A DNA stretch of 64,000 nt, taken from assembly GCA_002778215.1 (NCBI GenBank), contig PCDM01000018.1, positions 1,674,001 through 1,738,000 of the forward strand, read 5' to 3'. Source of the stretch: Esteya vermicola (lineage: Eukaryota > Ascomycota > Sordariomycetes > Ophiostomatales > Ophiostomataceae). A program made the translations under genes and the position numbers. How positions within the stretch are numbered: the first letter of the stretch is position 1; each line of letters opens with the position of its first letter. Shown piece after piece: positions 35,971 to 50,282 of this stretch. The notes under the pieces were generated by a model that was not told where the DNA came from, ran no database searches, and saw nothing but the letters and a program-made list of their open reading frames with translations.

Positions 35971-38799
35971 TATAAAGGCTTTATAATAAACAAGTGTTAA
36001 GTGTATATAGTTACTAAATAGCTTAAATTAACGTTTTATTAAAAAATTTAAGTCTTTTTAAGATTTTACAACTTTTATAAACGTTTTATTTAAAGCTACT
36101 TTTATATTACTATACTATTATTAAGACTATTAAAAAGGAGTAAAAATAGTAAGAAGCTTAGTAAGGTATAACTAAATAATAAGGCTTACAAGACTTTTAA
36201 ACAACTAAAGGCTAGATTTATAAAAGCTTTATTATTAAAACACTTTAACTTTAATAAGCTAATTTATATAAAAACTAATATATTAAATATAGTGTTAAAA
36301 GTAATTATTTTATAGCTTAATAAAGAAAAAAAATAGTATTTTATAGCCTTTTAGTTATATAAGTTATAAAAAGTAGAACTAAACTATAATATACTAGATT
36401 AAAAGCTTTTAATTATAATAAAGGCTTTTTATTAATAAAAATACTATTTAAATAGTAGTAAAAATATTATAAAAGTCTTATTTAACTATAATAACCTTTA
36501 TATATTTATATAGTAGCTTTAATTTAATAGTAAATAGGCTAAATAAATAATATACTTAGCCTTTTTTAATTTTATTATTAAGTACTAGCCTAGGTTAATT
36601 AATCTAGTAAATATATTATTAAAATAGCTAGATTATATAAATAGTATAGATTATATAAACTTAATATAAAGTCTATATATAAGTAGTATAGTTATTAAAC
36701 AACACTAGTATAACTATAAACTTAATTAGTATATAAATACTACTAACGTTTTAAAAGTATAAAAAAAGCTAAAGCCTTATATATTTTATATATAAAATAT
36801 ATAAAGAGCTAATAAGTTAAAAAAGATCTTAATTAAAAATATAAGACTAATTATCTTAGTAAAGCTATTATACTACTACTTTAACTTAAAAGTTAAAGTA
36901 ACTATTCTAATATTAAATAAAGGACTAAAAAGCCTAGTTTTATAATAAAACAACTTTATTATATAATTAAATACTATTAATTATTTTAAAAATAATACTA
37001 TTAATATAATAATATTAGTATAAAGTTTAACTATAATAAGTATAAATAAAAATATTACACTTACTAAACTTTTATAACACTATATAGTAGTAGCCGCTTT
37101 TACTATATAACTTTTAAAGCCTAAGCTAAGTAAAAAGTTATATAAAGTTATTATAGCCGCTTAGTATAAAGATTCTTAAATATAAGTATAGTTATAACGT
37201 TTAGCTTATACAAGTAGTATATAAAGTAGATAGTTTATTATAATAAATAAAGTATTATTATATATAGCCTTAAGTAAGAAGTTACAAGTTATAGTAAGCC
37301 TTTTTATATAAGGCAAGCTATTAAAGCTTTATTATAATAACTTATTAATTAAACACTTTAATATTATAAAAATAACTAAGCTATTATTTAAGTATTTTTT
37401 TTAAAAGAATATACTAAAAAATATAAAGTAGTATATTATAATATATCTAGTTTATTAAAAGTAAGTAATTAAAAAATATAAACTATATAGTAAGTTAAAC
37501 CTACTTTTATTACTAAAAGAATTATTTAAAAAGTTATTAATAAACTTAATTATAAGCTTATTAAAAATAATAAATAAAAATAATAATAATATAAATATAA
37601 TACTAGTTATAATAAACTACTTTATAAAGTATACTATCTTTACTATAGTAACTATAAAACTAATCTTTATTAACTTAGTAGAAATTATATACTAAAAGGT
37701 TTTTTTATAGTTTAAAAAGATATTAAAAAGTATTATATTAAAAAAAGGCTTTATATTTACAAGTACTTTTTAGTTTAAATTTTATTATTATATAAAGATT
37801 AAATAAAGACTATTAACAACGTTTTACTTATAAATAAATAAATAAATAAAAAGAGTAAATTAAACGTTAAAAAAATACTTACACTACGTTATTATAAACA
37901 AGTAAATAAGCTAGTTATATTTATTAAACAAAGCCTAATATATTTATAACAACGCTATTAATACTATAATAAGCTACTTTTTATTTAAAACTTTATTTAA
38001 TAAAAAATTTAATTTATTTATATAGTATAAAAACGTACTAGCTATAAAAAAAGCGTTAAAAGTAGTAATATAATAAAGTAATTTAGTACTATTAATAATA
38101 TTAGTAATAATATAATAAAGTAACTTAACACTAACTATAATAAAATAACTAAAGCGCCTATAAAAAGTTAAAGACAGCCTTTAAAAACACTAGAAGTTTA
38201 TAGTAGAAAGACAAAAACGCTACTATAATAAGAATTACACCTTTAAAACGTTTTAAGTTAACAACTTAGTTAGACTATTTATAAAAAATTTCTATTTTAA
38301 ATATAAGAAACTAGTATTAAGATAAATAAGACCTTTATAACTATTAAACGTAGTTAGTATATAAACGTACTAACTAGCCCTACCTATTAAATACAACTAT
38401 ATACACAATGTTTTTTTAGTGTTACTTTTAAAACTATAAAAGTAATATATAAGTACTTAAAAACCTTCTTTAAGTATATTAAACTTAAAAGACTTAAAGT
38501 AAGAGTAAAAGGTAGAGTAAGTAAAAGGACACTATTAAAAAATAGATAAGGACTAGTACTTCGTTAAATAAATAGGCTAGCTACTAGAGTATAATAAATA
38601 AGTAGTAGTATAGAATATAGGCTACGTCTAAGAAGTTATTATAAAGTACTATTATAACTATTGTATAAAGAATGTAAAAGTAAATAAGAAAAAAGGGAGA
38701 CTCTTTAAAAAATAATAGTACAAGTAAGAAGAGGAAGAGGACTAAAAGTAAAGATAATTAAAAAAAATTAATTTACTATTTATATTTAATAGTAGTCTT

Positions 38800-40233
38800 G
38801 TTAAAATTCCTTTATCTAGAACACGTTCTAGCCACTTACAAGAAGGACGGCCTTAGCGTTCTTTTAAAAGGACAACGTAGCTACTTAAATACAAGTATAG
38901 TTAAAGTCTCTTAATAATAACATTAATAAATACACGCTTAACACAAGCCTATTAAGCAGTATTAACGTCTAATAACGCTGTTCTATAAATTATTACTACT
39001 AAGCTATATTTATACTCTTCTTTAAGGCCTACATCTTAGTTACAATAAGGTGGAATAGTAATAGTACCTACTATAAGGCAGCTGTTAAACTATGTTAAAC
39101 CTTGGCTAAAGCGTTGTAGGCGTCTACCTAGGCGCTAGTACTATTTATAATAAAGAATAAATTAACTATATCTTTAACTATTAGTATAAAGACTTAAGTA
39201 TAGTTAGTAAGGACTTTAAATAGCAAGGTAAAAGACTATATCTTATAGTAAGGCTAGTGTCTAGCCTTACACTACTAGTAGTACGTGCTTAAAGCTAAGA
39301 ATAGTATATAGTTAAAGTGTAAAGTAAGTAGTAACTCCTTTAACAACGAATATAAGAGGTGCTAAAGGCACTATATACACTTAATACTAATAGGCATCTA
39401 GTATAACTGTTAAAAGGCTAAATGCCTTAATTAGGTAAGGTGTTTAAAGGGTGAAAAAGGCGTTGTTAAGAGCCTAGTTAAGCTAGAAGGACTAAAGCTA
39501 CAAAGTAGTATATTGTCTAGGCTAGGTGTAAGGGCTACTATAGCTTTTACTATGCCTTAAGAGCCTAACTAAGACGGTGTAGCCGTTTTAGCAGGCTACA
39601 CTATTACTATTACAGCTAATATAGCAACTACTATTGTTATAGTGTCTAGCTAAGGATTATCTTTTTTATCTTTAATAGACTTATACGCTTATAAGGCTAA
39701 TAGGCTAGTAAAACAAGTAGACTAAAAGTGTAGAAGGTGTATAGTTTCTACAATAGGTAGAGTAATAATAAGTAGAGTAGTAATAAGAGTAAGGGCTATT
39801 AAATACGGTCCTTTATTCCTTTAAAAGTTAGTAAGATTTAAGAGGTCCTTAAACAAAGACGTATATAGTGTGTTTAAGCTAGCAACAAGCTAGACGTATA
39901 GCTTAATAATAGTTAAGTAAAGGCGTAGCCTTATACAGCTTGTTTATTAAGGCTATAATAGCGTTAATACGCTTAGGCATAGCAGGCTTACGCTTAAAGG
40001 TAGTAGGCTTACGTATAAAGGAGGCAGTTTTTTATTAAAAAGTTATAATAAATAAAAGTAAAAATATAGTAAGATAGTAAGTTTATCTTACTTCTTATTT
40101 ACTTTATAATTTAAATACTATTACTAGTTATAAATAAAGACAGCTACTAGTTAACCTTATTATATAGTACTATTTATAGCTATATAATTAATAACTACTA
40201 GCCTAAGTATACTAGCCTTAAAAAGAGTATAAT
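38800..40233 (-). other. Conserved ~1.4 kb stretch between pol and 3' LTR of family A
   Basis: Present also at 26128-27530 (inverted copy) and partly at 1-796. It is less AT-rich than the pol region. In the minus-strand frame, the segment near 39100 reads VDAYNALAKV-HSLTAAL, and the inverted copy reads ANAYNTLTKV-YSLIAAL at the same place, with many differences at third positions. This suggests a former antisense reading frame. No domain is recognised. Confidence 0.45.
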
Positions 40234-40645
40234 TATTATAAACAAGTAAGAAGGACGTCTATAAAGGTCTTACAAAGACTATATATAAAAGTTGTACAGA
40301 CTTTATAAACAATACAAATACACAATGGCTAATTAGATAGATAGTAGGCGTTATATAACCTACAAATATAGGTAGAACCTGTAAGGATGTGTAGTAGTAG
40401 TCTGTGCTTAATTAAGTAAAGTAGTAATAAATACGCGCTTTATAATTAGTTAAATAGCTATTAAGTTTAAAGGCTAAGGCTTAATTAGGACTAGTGTAAT
40501 TAGTACTGCTTTTATATAGCTAGTTTGTCCTTTTTTATAAATATAAAAGGACAAGACTTAGTTCTTGTACAATACTACCTTTACTTTTAGCCTTTTATAA
40601 GTAATTACTTTACTAACGTAGTTACTTAGTCTATCTACTATTATA
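40234..40645 (+). repeat. Family A 3' LTR of copy A4
   Basis: 412 bp, the direct repeat of 33012-33423, followed by the target duplication TTTAG. Confidence 0.88.
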
Positions 40646-43600
40646 TTTAGTTTATAGTAATTAATATATAGTTATAAAGTACTATTACGCTTTAGTATAA
40701 ATAAGACTAAAGAGTTTATAAGGCTTTTTAAGTTTTAAATTTATTTTTTTTATAATACTTTTTATAAGTACTTTTAAAGTATAATAAGCTTTTTTTAAAA
40801 TAAAAGGTATAGTCCTTTATATAGCGGTTACGTTTTAAGTAGTAAATTAATTATATAGTTTACACTTTAGTAAATTAGTAGGCTAGTAGTATTCTTTATA
40901 AAGAATACGTCTTTATATTTATAAAGCTTAAGTAAAACCTTTATAAGCCTTTTATAATCTTTTTAAAGCTTTTTATTTAAAAGATTAACGAATTCCTTTA
41001 CTTATACTAATACGTAGTAGATAGTAGTATTTATTATACCTTTTTAAAAGGTCCTTATTAGCTTAACCTTTAATTTATAAAACTACTACTTCTTACTAAT
41101 AAGATATAATAACATCTTCTTATTTAATAAAGTTAGTATACTTAAGAGTACTAGTACGTTACTATTAGTATAGTCTAGTCTTATATAATAGTAAGTAATT
41201 TACTATTCCTCTTAGTTAGCATTTAATAGTTAAATTATAACTACTTATACGTTATAAACCTATAGCTTTAAGTTACTAAGTATTTATATAAGTAGTAAGA
41301 GCCTTATAAACTTTAATAATCCTAGTACTTTTATAAATTTTTAGTTTACTATATTAATCTTACTATTATAGTCTAAATTAATAAATATAAAATAATTACT
41401 ACTTATAACAACTTATTCTTTTATTTATAGCCTCTTACTAACTAAAACAAAGTTTAACAACTTTAAAGTGTCTTTTTAAAGACTGCTTAGGCTTTTCCTT
41501 TATCCTTACCCTTTTTACTCTTATTATTAAAGTTATTATTAACTTTAGTTAAGTTAACCTAAGTATTTTTTTTTAGTAGCTTACTTACTAATTTATTAGA
41601 ATAAATAAGTAAAATATAGCCTTTCTTACTATAGTAAAAATAGTTAATATTATTATTACTTAATTTAGTATAATACTTTAAGCTAGACCTATTTATAAAT
41701 TGTTTAAACTTTTAAGCTTTAAAGGCTCCTTAATAAAAGCTTAAATACTTCCTTTTTAGTTTTTTAATAAAGGTCTTTTTTCCTTTTTTTATATTAAGTA
41801 TAGTCCTTTTTTACTACTTATTTAAAAAGCTATCCTTTTAAAGTTTATTTATACACTTTAACACTTAGTACTAATTTATAGTATAAGTTATACTTTTTAT
41901 AATAAGGTTGTGTTTAATTTTATTACTTAGTTTTATATAAACTATAACTACTATAAATTTTTTAAGTAAAGAACTAATCTTCTTCTTTAATAAGCTTATA
42001 TATATATAGTAGTTATTAAGGCTTTATCTTATAAGTTAGTAAGATTTTTTTAAACGTATTATTATAGTACTAAATAAATCCTTTACTTTTAGTATTAACA
42101 TGTTTAATTAAGTATTAAAGACGTCTTAAAAGTATAAGCCTAGTATACACTTTTACTTTAGTAATATATTAAAAAACTACTTTTAATAAATAAAAAAAGC
42201 TTTATTTATAAGCTAAAGTACTACGTTAATTTTATTAATATTTTAAGAGTACTATTAAAGCGCTAATTTAAATATATACCTTATTACCTTATACTACTTT
42301 TATTACTATAAATACGTTAATAAATCTTTATACTTCTTAAATAGCTTTAGCTTTAAATTATACGCCTAGCTACTTATTTTAAACAACGCCTAACTACTAG
42401 TATATAATAAGGCTATAAAAACCGTGTCCTTACCTTTAAAATTGTTTAAGTCTAGCTTTTAAACCTTAAAAGCACTTTACAAGTCCTTTACTAATAGTTA
42501 TATAATATATATAAGCGTAGTCTTTTTACTTATACTATTTAGTTTAACTTATAACCGTACTACTTTTATATATACTATAAGTAATTATTAAAAGTATGTT
42601 TAATAAGCCTTTAATATAACTAATTTAATTATTATTTTATTATTTATAAATATTATTTTAATTAGTATAAACTTTATAAAGTCTTTAAATAATACTTATA
42701 TAGCTTTTATTATCCTTAAAGCCTTAAAAACAATTAGTAATTTAATTATTATAAAAAAAGAATTCTTTTAAGTAGTTAATATAAAAAGTTTATTAATATA
42801 AAGGTATTTATAAAGTTAGTACTATATACTACTATAACTAAGTAAAAAATAATATCTACTTTATAATAACTAAATTATATATATATAATTATATATAAAT
42901 AAAAATAAACTCTTATCTTTTTTATTAAAGAAGAGTATAGTAGTACTATATAAATATAAAAAATATTTATTAGTTTACTTATTCTAACTAATTATAAAGA
43001 GCGCTTAAAGACCTTTTAAGACCTACCCTTAGTATTTTAAAACAGCTTACTACTATTCTATCCCTTAGCTAATTATAGTAGGACGTTAGTAGATTAGACA
43101 TCTAACTAATTATAGAGGGACTTTGTAAGGACCCTAGACGGTTTATGTACAATGCCTTAACGTTGCTTAGTTATATAGCGTTTATAAGTAATTCTTATTA
43201 AATTTATAATATTATACTACTACTTATTTATTATATTTTAATAGCTAGCCTACCTATTTAACTAAGTACTAGTCTTCTCTTACCTTTTAATAGTGTCCTT
43301 TTACTTATTTTACTTTTTATTCTTACTTTAAGTCCTTTAAGTTTAGTATACTTAAAAAAAGTCTTTAAATACCTATATATTACTCTTATAACTTTAAAAG
43401 TAATACTAAAAAAACGTTATATATATAGTTGTATTTAATAAATAAGGCTAATTAGTATACCTATATACTAACTACGTCTAGTATTTATAAAGGTCTTATT
43501 TGTCTTAGTACTAGTTTCTTATATTTAAAATAGAAATTTTTTATAAACAGTCTAACTAAGTTATTAACTTAAAACGTTTTAAAGGTATAGTTTTTATTAT

Positions 43601-46600
43601 AGTAGCGTTTTTATCTTTTTATTATAAACTCTTAGTGTTTTTAAAAGCTGTCTTTAATTTTTTATAAGCGCTTTAGTTATTTTATTATAGTTAGTACTAA
43701 GTTACTTTATTATATTATTACTAGTATTACTAATAGTACTAAATTACTTTATTACGTTACTACTTTTAGTGCCTTTTTTAAAGCTAGTACGTCTTTATAC
43801 TATATAAATAAGTTTAATTTTCTACTAAATAAGGCTTTAAATACAATATAGCTTATTATAATATTAATAATATTATTATAAGCATATTAAGCTTTATTTA
43901 ATAAGTATAACTAGCTTACTTATTTATTTATAATAAAATAGTATAAGTATTACTTTAACGTTTAATTTATCTTTTTTATTTATTTATTTATTTATTTATA
44001 AGTAAAACGTTATTAATAGTTTTTATTTAATCTTTATATAATAATAAAATTTAAACTAAAAAGTGTTTATTAATATTAAGCCTTTATTTAATATAATACT
44101 TTTTAATATCCTTTTAAACTATAAAAAAACCTTTTAGTATATAATTTTTATTAAGTTAGTAAAAGTTAGTTTTATAGTTACTATAATAAAGATAGTATAC
44201 TTTATAAAGTAGTTTATTATAACTAGTATTATATTTATATTATTACTATTTTTATTTATTAATTTTAATAGGCTTATAATTAAGTTTATTAATAGCTTTT
44301 TAAATAGTTTTTTAAGTAATAAAAGTAGGTTTAGCTTATTATATAGCTTATATTTTTTAATTACTTACTTTTAATAAACTAAGTATATTATAATATACTA
44401 CTTTATATTTTTTAGTATATTTTTTTAAAAAAAAGTATTTAAATAATAACTTAGTTATTTTTATAATATTAAAATATTTAGTTAATAAGTTATTATAATA
44501 AAGCTTTAATAGCTTACCTTATATAAAAAGGCTTACTATAACTTATAACTTTTTACTTAAAGCTATATATAATAGTACTTTATTTATTATAATAGACTAT
44601 TTACTTTATATACTATTTATATAAGCTAAGTATTATAACTATACTTATATTTAAAAATTTTTATATTAAGTAGTTATAACAACTTTATATAACTTCTTAC
44701 TTAGTTTAAGCTTTAAAGGTTATATAGTAAAAGTAGCTATTATTATATAACGTTATAAAGGTTTAATAAGTATAATACTTTTATTTATACTTATTATAGT
44801 TAAACTTTATACTAATATTATTATATTAATAGTATTACTTTTAAAATAATTAATAGTATTTAATTATATAGTAAGGTTGTTTTATTATAAGACTAAGCTT
44901 TTTAGTCTTTTATTTAATATTAAAATAGTTACTTTAACTTTTAAGTTAAAGTAGTAATATAATAGCTTTATTAAGATAATTAGTCTTATATTTTTAATTA
45001 AAATCTTTTTTTACTTATTAGCTTTTTATACGTTTTATATATAAAATATATAAGGCCTTAACTTTTTTTATACCTTTAAGACATTAATAGTATTTATATA
45101 TTAACTAAGTTTATAGTTATATTAGTATTACTTAGTAGTTATACTACTTATATATAAATCTTATATTAAGTTTATACAACTTATACTATTTATATAATTT
45201 AGCCGTTTTAATAATATATTTATTAAGTTAGTTAACTTAAACTAGTATTTAATAATAAAATTAAAAAGGACTAAGTATATTACTTACTTAACCTACTTAC
45301 TATTAGATTAAAGCTACTATATAAATATATAAAGGTTATTATAATTAAATAAAACTTTTATAATATTTTTACTATTATTTAAGTAGTATTTTTATTAATA
45401 AAAAGCCTTTATTATAATTAAAAGCTTTTAATTTAAAGTATTATAGTTTAGTTTTATTCCTTATAACTTATATAACTAAAAGGCTATAAAATACTACTTT
45501 CTTTTTTTATTAAGTTATAATATAATTACTTTTAGTACTATATTTTATATATTAGTTTTTATATAAATTAGCTTATTAAGGTTAAAATATTTTAATAATA
45601 AGGCTTTTATAAATTTAGCCTTTAATTACTTAAAAGCCTTATAAGCCTTATTATTTAGTTATACCTTATTAAGCTTTTTACTATTTTTACTCTTTTTTAA
45701 TAGTTTTAATAGTAGTATAGTAATATAAAAGTAGTCTTAAATAAAATATTTATAAAAGTTATAAAATTTTAAAAAGACTTAAATCTTTTAATAAGATATT
45801 AGTTCTAACTATTTAATAACTATATACACTTAACACTTATTTATTATAAAGCCCTTATATAATATTTTATTACTTTAAACTACTAACTAGTCTTTACTAA
45901 GTTTAACTATATTAAGTACTTTTTAATTATTATTATTAAAAGAAGTATAAGCAGCCTTATTATATTAAACAGCTTATTAATCCTAGTATAAATCTATACT
46001 ACGTCCTTCCTTTATCTTTATACGTTAATTAAGTATAGTAATACCTTTTATATACTACTTATATATACTATTTATTTATTATACGCTTTTAATATTAAAA
46101 TCCTTACTTTTATCTTTTATAATCTAATTTCTTTAATAAAGGTCTTACTAATTATATTTAATATAGTAGTTATATCTTATTCTATATTAACTAATTACTT
46201 ATTCTTTATTTATACTTTAAATTAAAATATATCTACTATTAAAATCTCCTTTATATCTTTAACGTTTTAACTATTATTAACACTATTTAGTTTTTTAACT
46301 ATTTACTTATATTTAATAATTTAGCTATAACTATCTTATTCTTATTTAAATACTTATTAGCTAAGTACTTATTATTATTATAAATATAACACTTTAAGAT
46401 ATAGCCGTCTTATTAAAGGTTTTTATTTTAAAAGCTCTTTTTTCTTTAGCCTTACCTTTTATAAGTGCTTTAATAATTGCCTTAATAATTATTAGTACTT
46501 AAATCTTTATTATACGTCCTTTTATCTTAACCGTGTTTATAGCCTCTTTTATAGCCTCTTTAACTTTTATATACGTATCTTATATAAAGGCTTTATACTT

Positions 46601-47558
46601 ATCTTTATAAGTAGTATATATTCTATATAATTTTAGTACGTATAATTAATTCTTATCTTATTTTTAGTATTATAAAAAGCTTTTATAAGTCCTTTTTAAT
46701 ATTTAAATATAGTTATATATATAAGACTTATACTTACTTTTCTTCTAACTTTTTTTTTAACTATATTTTAAAAGAGGCTAAATAATTTATAAAGTTTTAA
46801 AGGTTTTAATACTTACCTTATTTTACGTTATTAATTAATTTTTAAATAATAAAAAGATATATTTTTAAGGCTATAATAAAAGATAAAACTTAGTATTTAA
46901 AATCTTTTTAGTCTTTATTTATAATAGCTTACTCTTTTTTTTTATTTTATTTAATAGTATAGTTTACTAAGTTATATAGTTAATTTAATTTATACTAACT
47001 AGTATAAAATAAATACGCTTTTTAGTTATATTAAATTTCTTTTTAAATAAAGTAAAACGTATTTTTTTATTTATAAACTAATTTTAGTACTAATTTACTA
47101 AGAAGCTATAATAAAAAAAAGGCATCTTTTTTATTATTATACTTAATCTATCTTCTATTATATTAAAACCCTTACTATTACTATTTTAATATCTTTTTTA
47201 AATAGTAAATAGGCTAAGTAGCTTTTTATAAAGCTTTTTTTTATACTTTACTATAACAACTTCTTTTTTTAATACTTAAAGCTTAAGGTTATTAGTCTTT
47301 ACTACTTTAAGTATAATCTACTATATAAAACTAAGTTTATTAGTAATAAATTTAATAAGGTTTATATTATCCTTTACTATAATAGTTATTATTAATCCTT
47401 TTATCTTAAGTTTACTAGATTATATTATAACGTTTATATTTAGTCTTTAGTTATATAAGGCTATATTATTTTATAGTCTTATATTAGTTTAATTTAATAT
47501 ATATAGTTAATTTAATTTATATTAATACTTAAGTAGTCTTAAAAGAAGACTTAATAAT

Positions 47559-47970
47559 TATAATAGTAAATAAACTACGTAACTATATTAGTAAAGTAAT
47601 TAGTTATAAAAGTCTAAAAGTAGAAGTAGTATTATATAAAAACTAAGTTTTATCCTTTTATATTTATTAAAAAGAATAAACTAGCTATATAAAGGTAGTA
47701 TTAAGTATACTAGTTTTAATTAAGCCTTAGCCTTTAAACTTAATAACTATTTAACTAATTATAAAGCACGTATTTACTACTACTCTACTTAATTAAGTAC
47801 GGACTACTACTACGCATTCTTACAAGTCCTACCTATGTTTATAGGTTATATAACGTCTATTATTTATTTAATTAGCTATTATGCCTTTATATTGTTTATA
47901 AAGTTTATACAACTCTTATACACAGTTTTTATAAGATCTTTATAAACGTCCTTCTTATCTACTTATAATA
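47559..47970 (-). repeat. Family A 5' LTR of inverted copy A1
   Basis: 412 bp in reverse orientation, from tataatag to acttataata. Internal A sequence lies on its left. On its right a second partial A copy starts abruptly. Confidence 0.85.
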
Positions 47971-49798
47971 TAAAGGTCTTATTAATTATATTTAATATAG
48001 TGGTTATATCTTATCCTATATTAACTAACTACTTATTCTTTATTTATACTTTAAATTAAAATATATTTATTACTAAAATCTTTTTTACGTTTTTAACGTC
48101 TTAACTATTATTAATACTATTTAGTTTTTTAACTACTTACTAGTATTTAATAATTTAGTTATAACTATTTCTTTCTTATTTAAATACTTATTAGTTAAGT
48201 GCTTATTATTATTATAAATATAATACTTTAAAATATAGCTATTTTATTAAAGGTTTTTATTTTAAAAGCCCTTTTTTCTTTAACCTTACCTTTTATAAGT
48301 GCTTTAATAATTACCTTAATAATTATTAGTACTTAAATCTGTATTATACGTCCTTTTATCTTAGCTGTGTTTATAGCCTTTTTTATAACTTTTTTAACTT
48401 TTATATATATACTTTATATAAAGGCTTTATATTTATTTTTATAAGTAGTATATATCTTATATAATTTTAATATATATAATTAATTCTTATTTTATTTTTA
48501 GTATTATAAAAAGTTTTTAAAGGTCTTTTTTAATACTTAAGAGTAGTTATATATATAAGACTTATACTTACTCTTTTTTTAACTTTTTTTTTAACTATAT
48601 TTTAAAAAAGGCTAAGTAATTTATAAAGTTTTAAAAGTTTTAATACTTATTTTATTTTATATTATTAATTAATTCTTAAATAATAAAGGAATATATTTTT
48701 AAAGCTATAATAAAGAATAAAACTTAACGTTTAAGCCCTTCTTAGTCTTTATTTATAATAACTTATTCTTTTTTTATTTTACTTAATAGTATAGTCTACT
48801 ATATTATATAGTTAATTTAGTTTATACTAACTAGTATAAAATAAATATACTTCTTTATAATATTAAATTTCTTTTTAAATAAAATAAATTATATCTTTTT
48901 ATTTATAAGCTAATTTTAATACTAATTTACTAAGAAGCTATAATAAAAAAAAGTATTTTTTTTATTATTATACTTAACCTATCTTCTTTTATATTAAAAC
49001 CTTTACTACTACTATTTTAATATCTTTTTTAAGTAGTAAATAAACTAAGTAGCTTTTTATAAAGTTCCTTTTTATACTTTATTATAATAACTTCTTAACG
49101 CTTAAAGCTTAAAGTTATTAGTCTTTACTATATTAAGTATAATTTATTATATAAAACTAAGTTTATTAATAATAAATTTAGTAAAGTTTATATTATTTCT
49201 TATTATATTAGTTATTATTAATCTTTTTACTTTAAATTTACTAAGCTATATTATAACGTTTATATTTAGTTATTAGTTATATAAAGCTATATTATTTTAT
49301 AGTCTTATATTAGTTTAATTTAGTATATATAATTAATTTAATTTATATTAATAATTAAGTAGTTTTAAAGTAAAAGACTTAATAATTCTAATAGTAAATA
49401 GACTAAGTAACTATATTAATAAAGTAATTAATTATAAAAGGCTAAAAGTAAAAGTAGTATTATATAAAAACTAAGTCTTATTCTTTTATATTTATTAAAA
49501 GGAATAAACTAGCTATATAAAGGTAGTACTAAGTATACTAGTCTTAATTAAGCCTTAGCCTTTAAACTTAATAACTATTTAACTAATTATAAAGTACGTA
49601 TTTATTACTACTCTACTTAATTAAGTATAGACTACTACTATACATCTTTATAGGTCCTACCTGTATTTATAAGTTATATAATATTTACTATCTGTCTAGT
49701 TAGCTATTATGCCTTTGTATTGTTTATAAAGTCTGTATAACTCTTGTATATAGTCTTTGTAAGACCCTTATAAACGTCCTTCCTACTTGCCTATAACA
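47971..49798 (-). mobile_element. Family A partial copy A2 (5' portion with LTR)
   Basis: 47971-49386 repeats 46138-47558 (the 5' internal region of A1), and 49387-49798 is a 412-bp A LTR in reverse orientation ending in CTATAACA. The copy begins without a boundary signal at the edge of the A1 LTR, so either A1 inserted into A2, or the two arose by recombination between copies. Confidence 0.8.
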
Positions 49799-50282
49799 CT
49801 AAACTTAACTATAATAATAATAATACTAGCTAGCTAGCCTTACTAGCTAGGCGTACTCTTTCTTTCTTACCTACTTATTTAGCTACTACTTTTTTTATTT
49901 CTTTTTACTTCCTTTTCTTACTTCTTTTTCTTACGTCCTTCTTACTTTCTTTTTTCTTTTTACTAGCTTATTATACCTTTATCTCTTTTTTCTTTTTTTA
50001 CTCTTACTTATATATTATTTAGCCCTACCTTTATTAGCTAGCTTTAGCTTTTTTAGCTTAATAGTCTACTTAGTACTTAGCACTATAAGCTAGTACTAGT
50101 AATAGGCCTTAGCCTAGGCTTAGCCATTACTTACTAGCTTTAACTATAGTCCTTTAGCAGTTTCTACCTTAGAGGGTCTTACTTTTAGCCTTTAGTCTCT
50201 TATCGTTTAGATTAGCTCTTATAAGGAAAATATTAACACTTTTTTCTAACCCTAGATATATACTATAGTATAAGTTATACTA
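49799..50282. other. Pyrimidine-rich transition zone
   Basis: From about 49860 to 50010 the plus strand is mostly T and C (ctttctttcttacc-type runs), then becomes a mixed, less mutated sequence. No reading frame and no convincing match to the four families. It marks the edge of gene island 2. Confidence 0.45.

Larger units (their letters stand above)
33012..40645 (+). mobile_element. Family A Ty3/gypsy, full forward copy A4 (7634 bp)
   Basis: Both LTRs are exactly 412 bp (33012-33423 and 40234-40645), and the element is flanked by the 5-bp duplication TTTAG (33007-33011 and 40646-40650). It interrupts the C1 element; C sequence before and after matches the uninterrupted C2 copy at 1575-1830. 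Reverse transcriptase is recognisable at about 35800; integrase would follow at about 36900-38100 in the usual order. Between that and the 3' LTR lies a further stretch of about 1.4 kb. All frames are interrupted by TAA/TAG. Confidence 0.9.
27745..43211 (-). mobile_element. Family C Ty3/gypsy, full copy C1 with nested A element
   Basis: LTRs of 415 bp each (27745-28159 and 42797-43211) are flanked by the 5-bp duplication TTATA (27740-27744 and 43212-43216). Removing the nested A element (33012-40645) leaves about 7.8 kb, a normal size for Ty3/gypsy. The coding strand is minus, shown by the reverse transcriptase relic near 32720, so the right LTR is the 5' LTR. C1 sits inside the inverted A1 element. 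All frames are broken by RIP. Confidence 0.85.
13090..47970 (-). mobile_element. Family A Ty3/gypsy, inverted copy A1, invaded by B and C
   Basis: The parts of one inverted element can be followed through two large insertions. The 3' LTR is 13090-13452 plus 26079-26127 (363+49=412 bp, exactly the family length). Internal sequence is 26128-27744 and 43217-47558. The 5' LTR is 47559-47970 (412 bp). The internal sequence resumes after the C element at the expected base: the left side stops inside a segment matching about 38640, and the right side continues from that point. The internal total is about 0.8 kb shorter than in the full forward copy, so it carries deletions. No matching target duplication is visible at the outer ends (TTAAA on the left, TAAAG on the right). 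Confidence 0.8.

Noticed and set aside
38570..38720. Possible chromodomain at the end of family A pol
   Set aside because: The frame is too mutated; I could not match the aromatic cage residues or the usual spacing.
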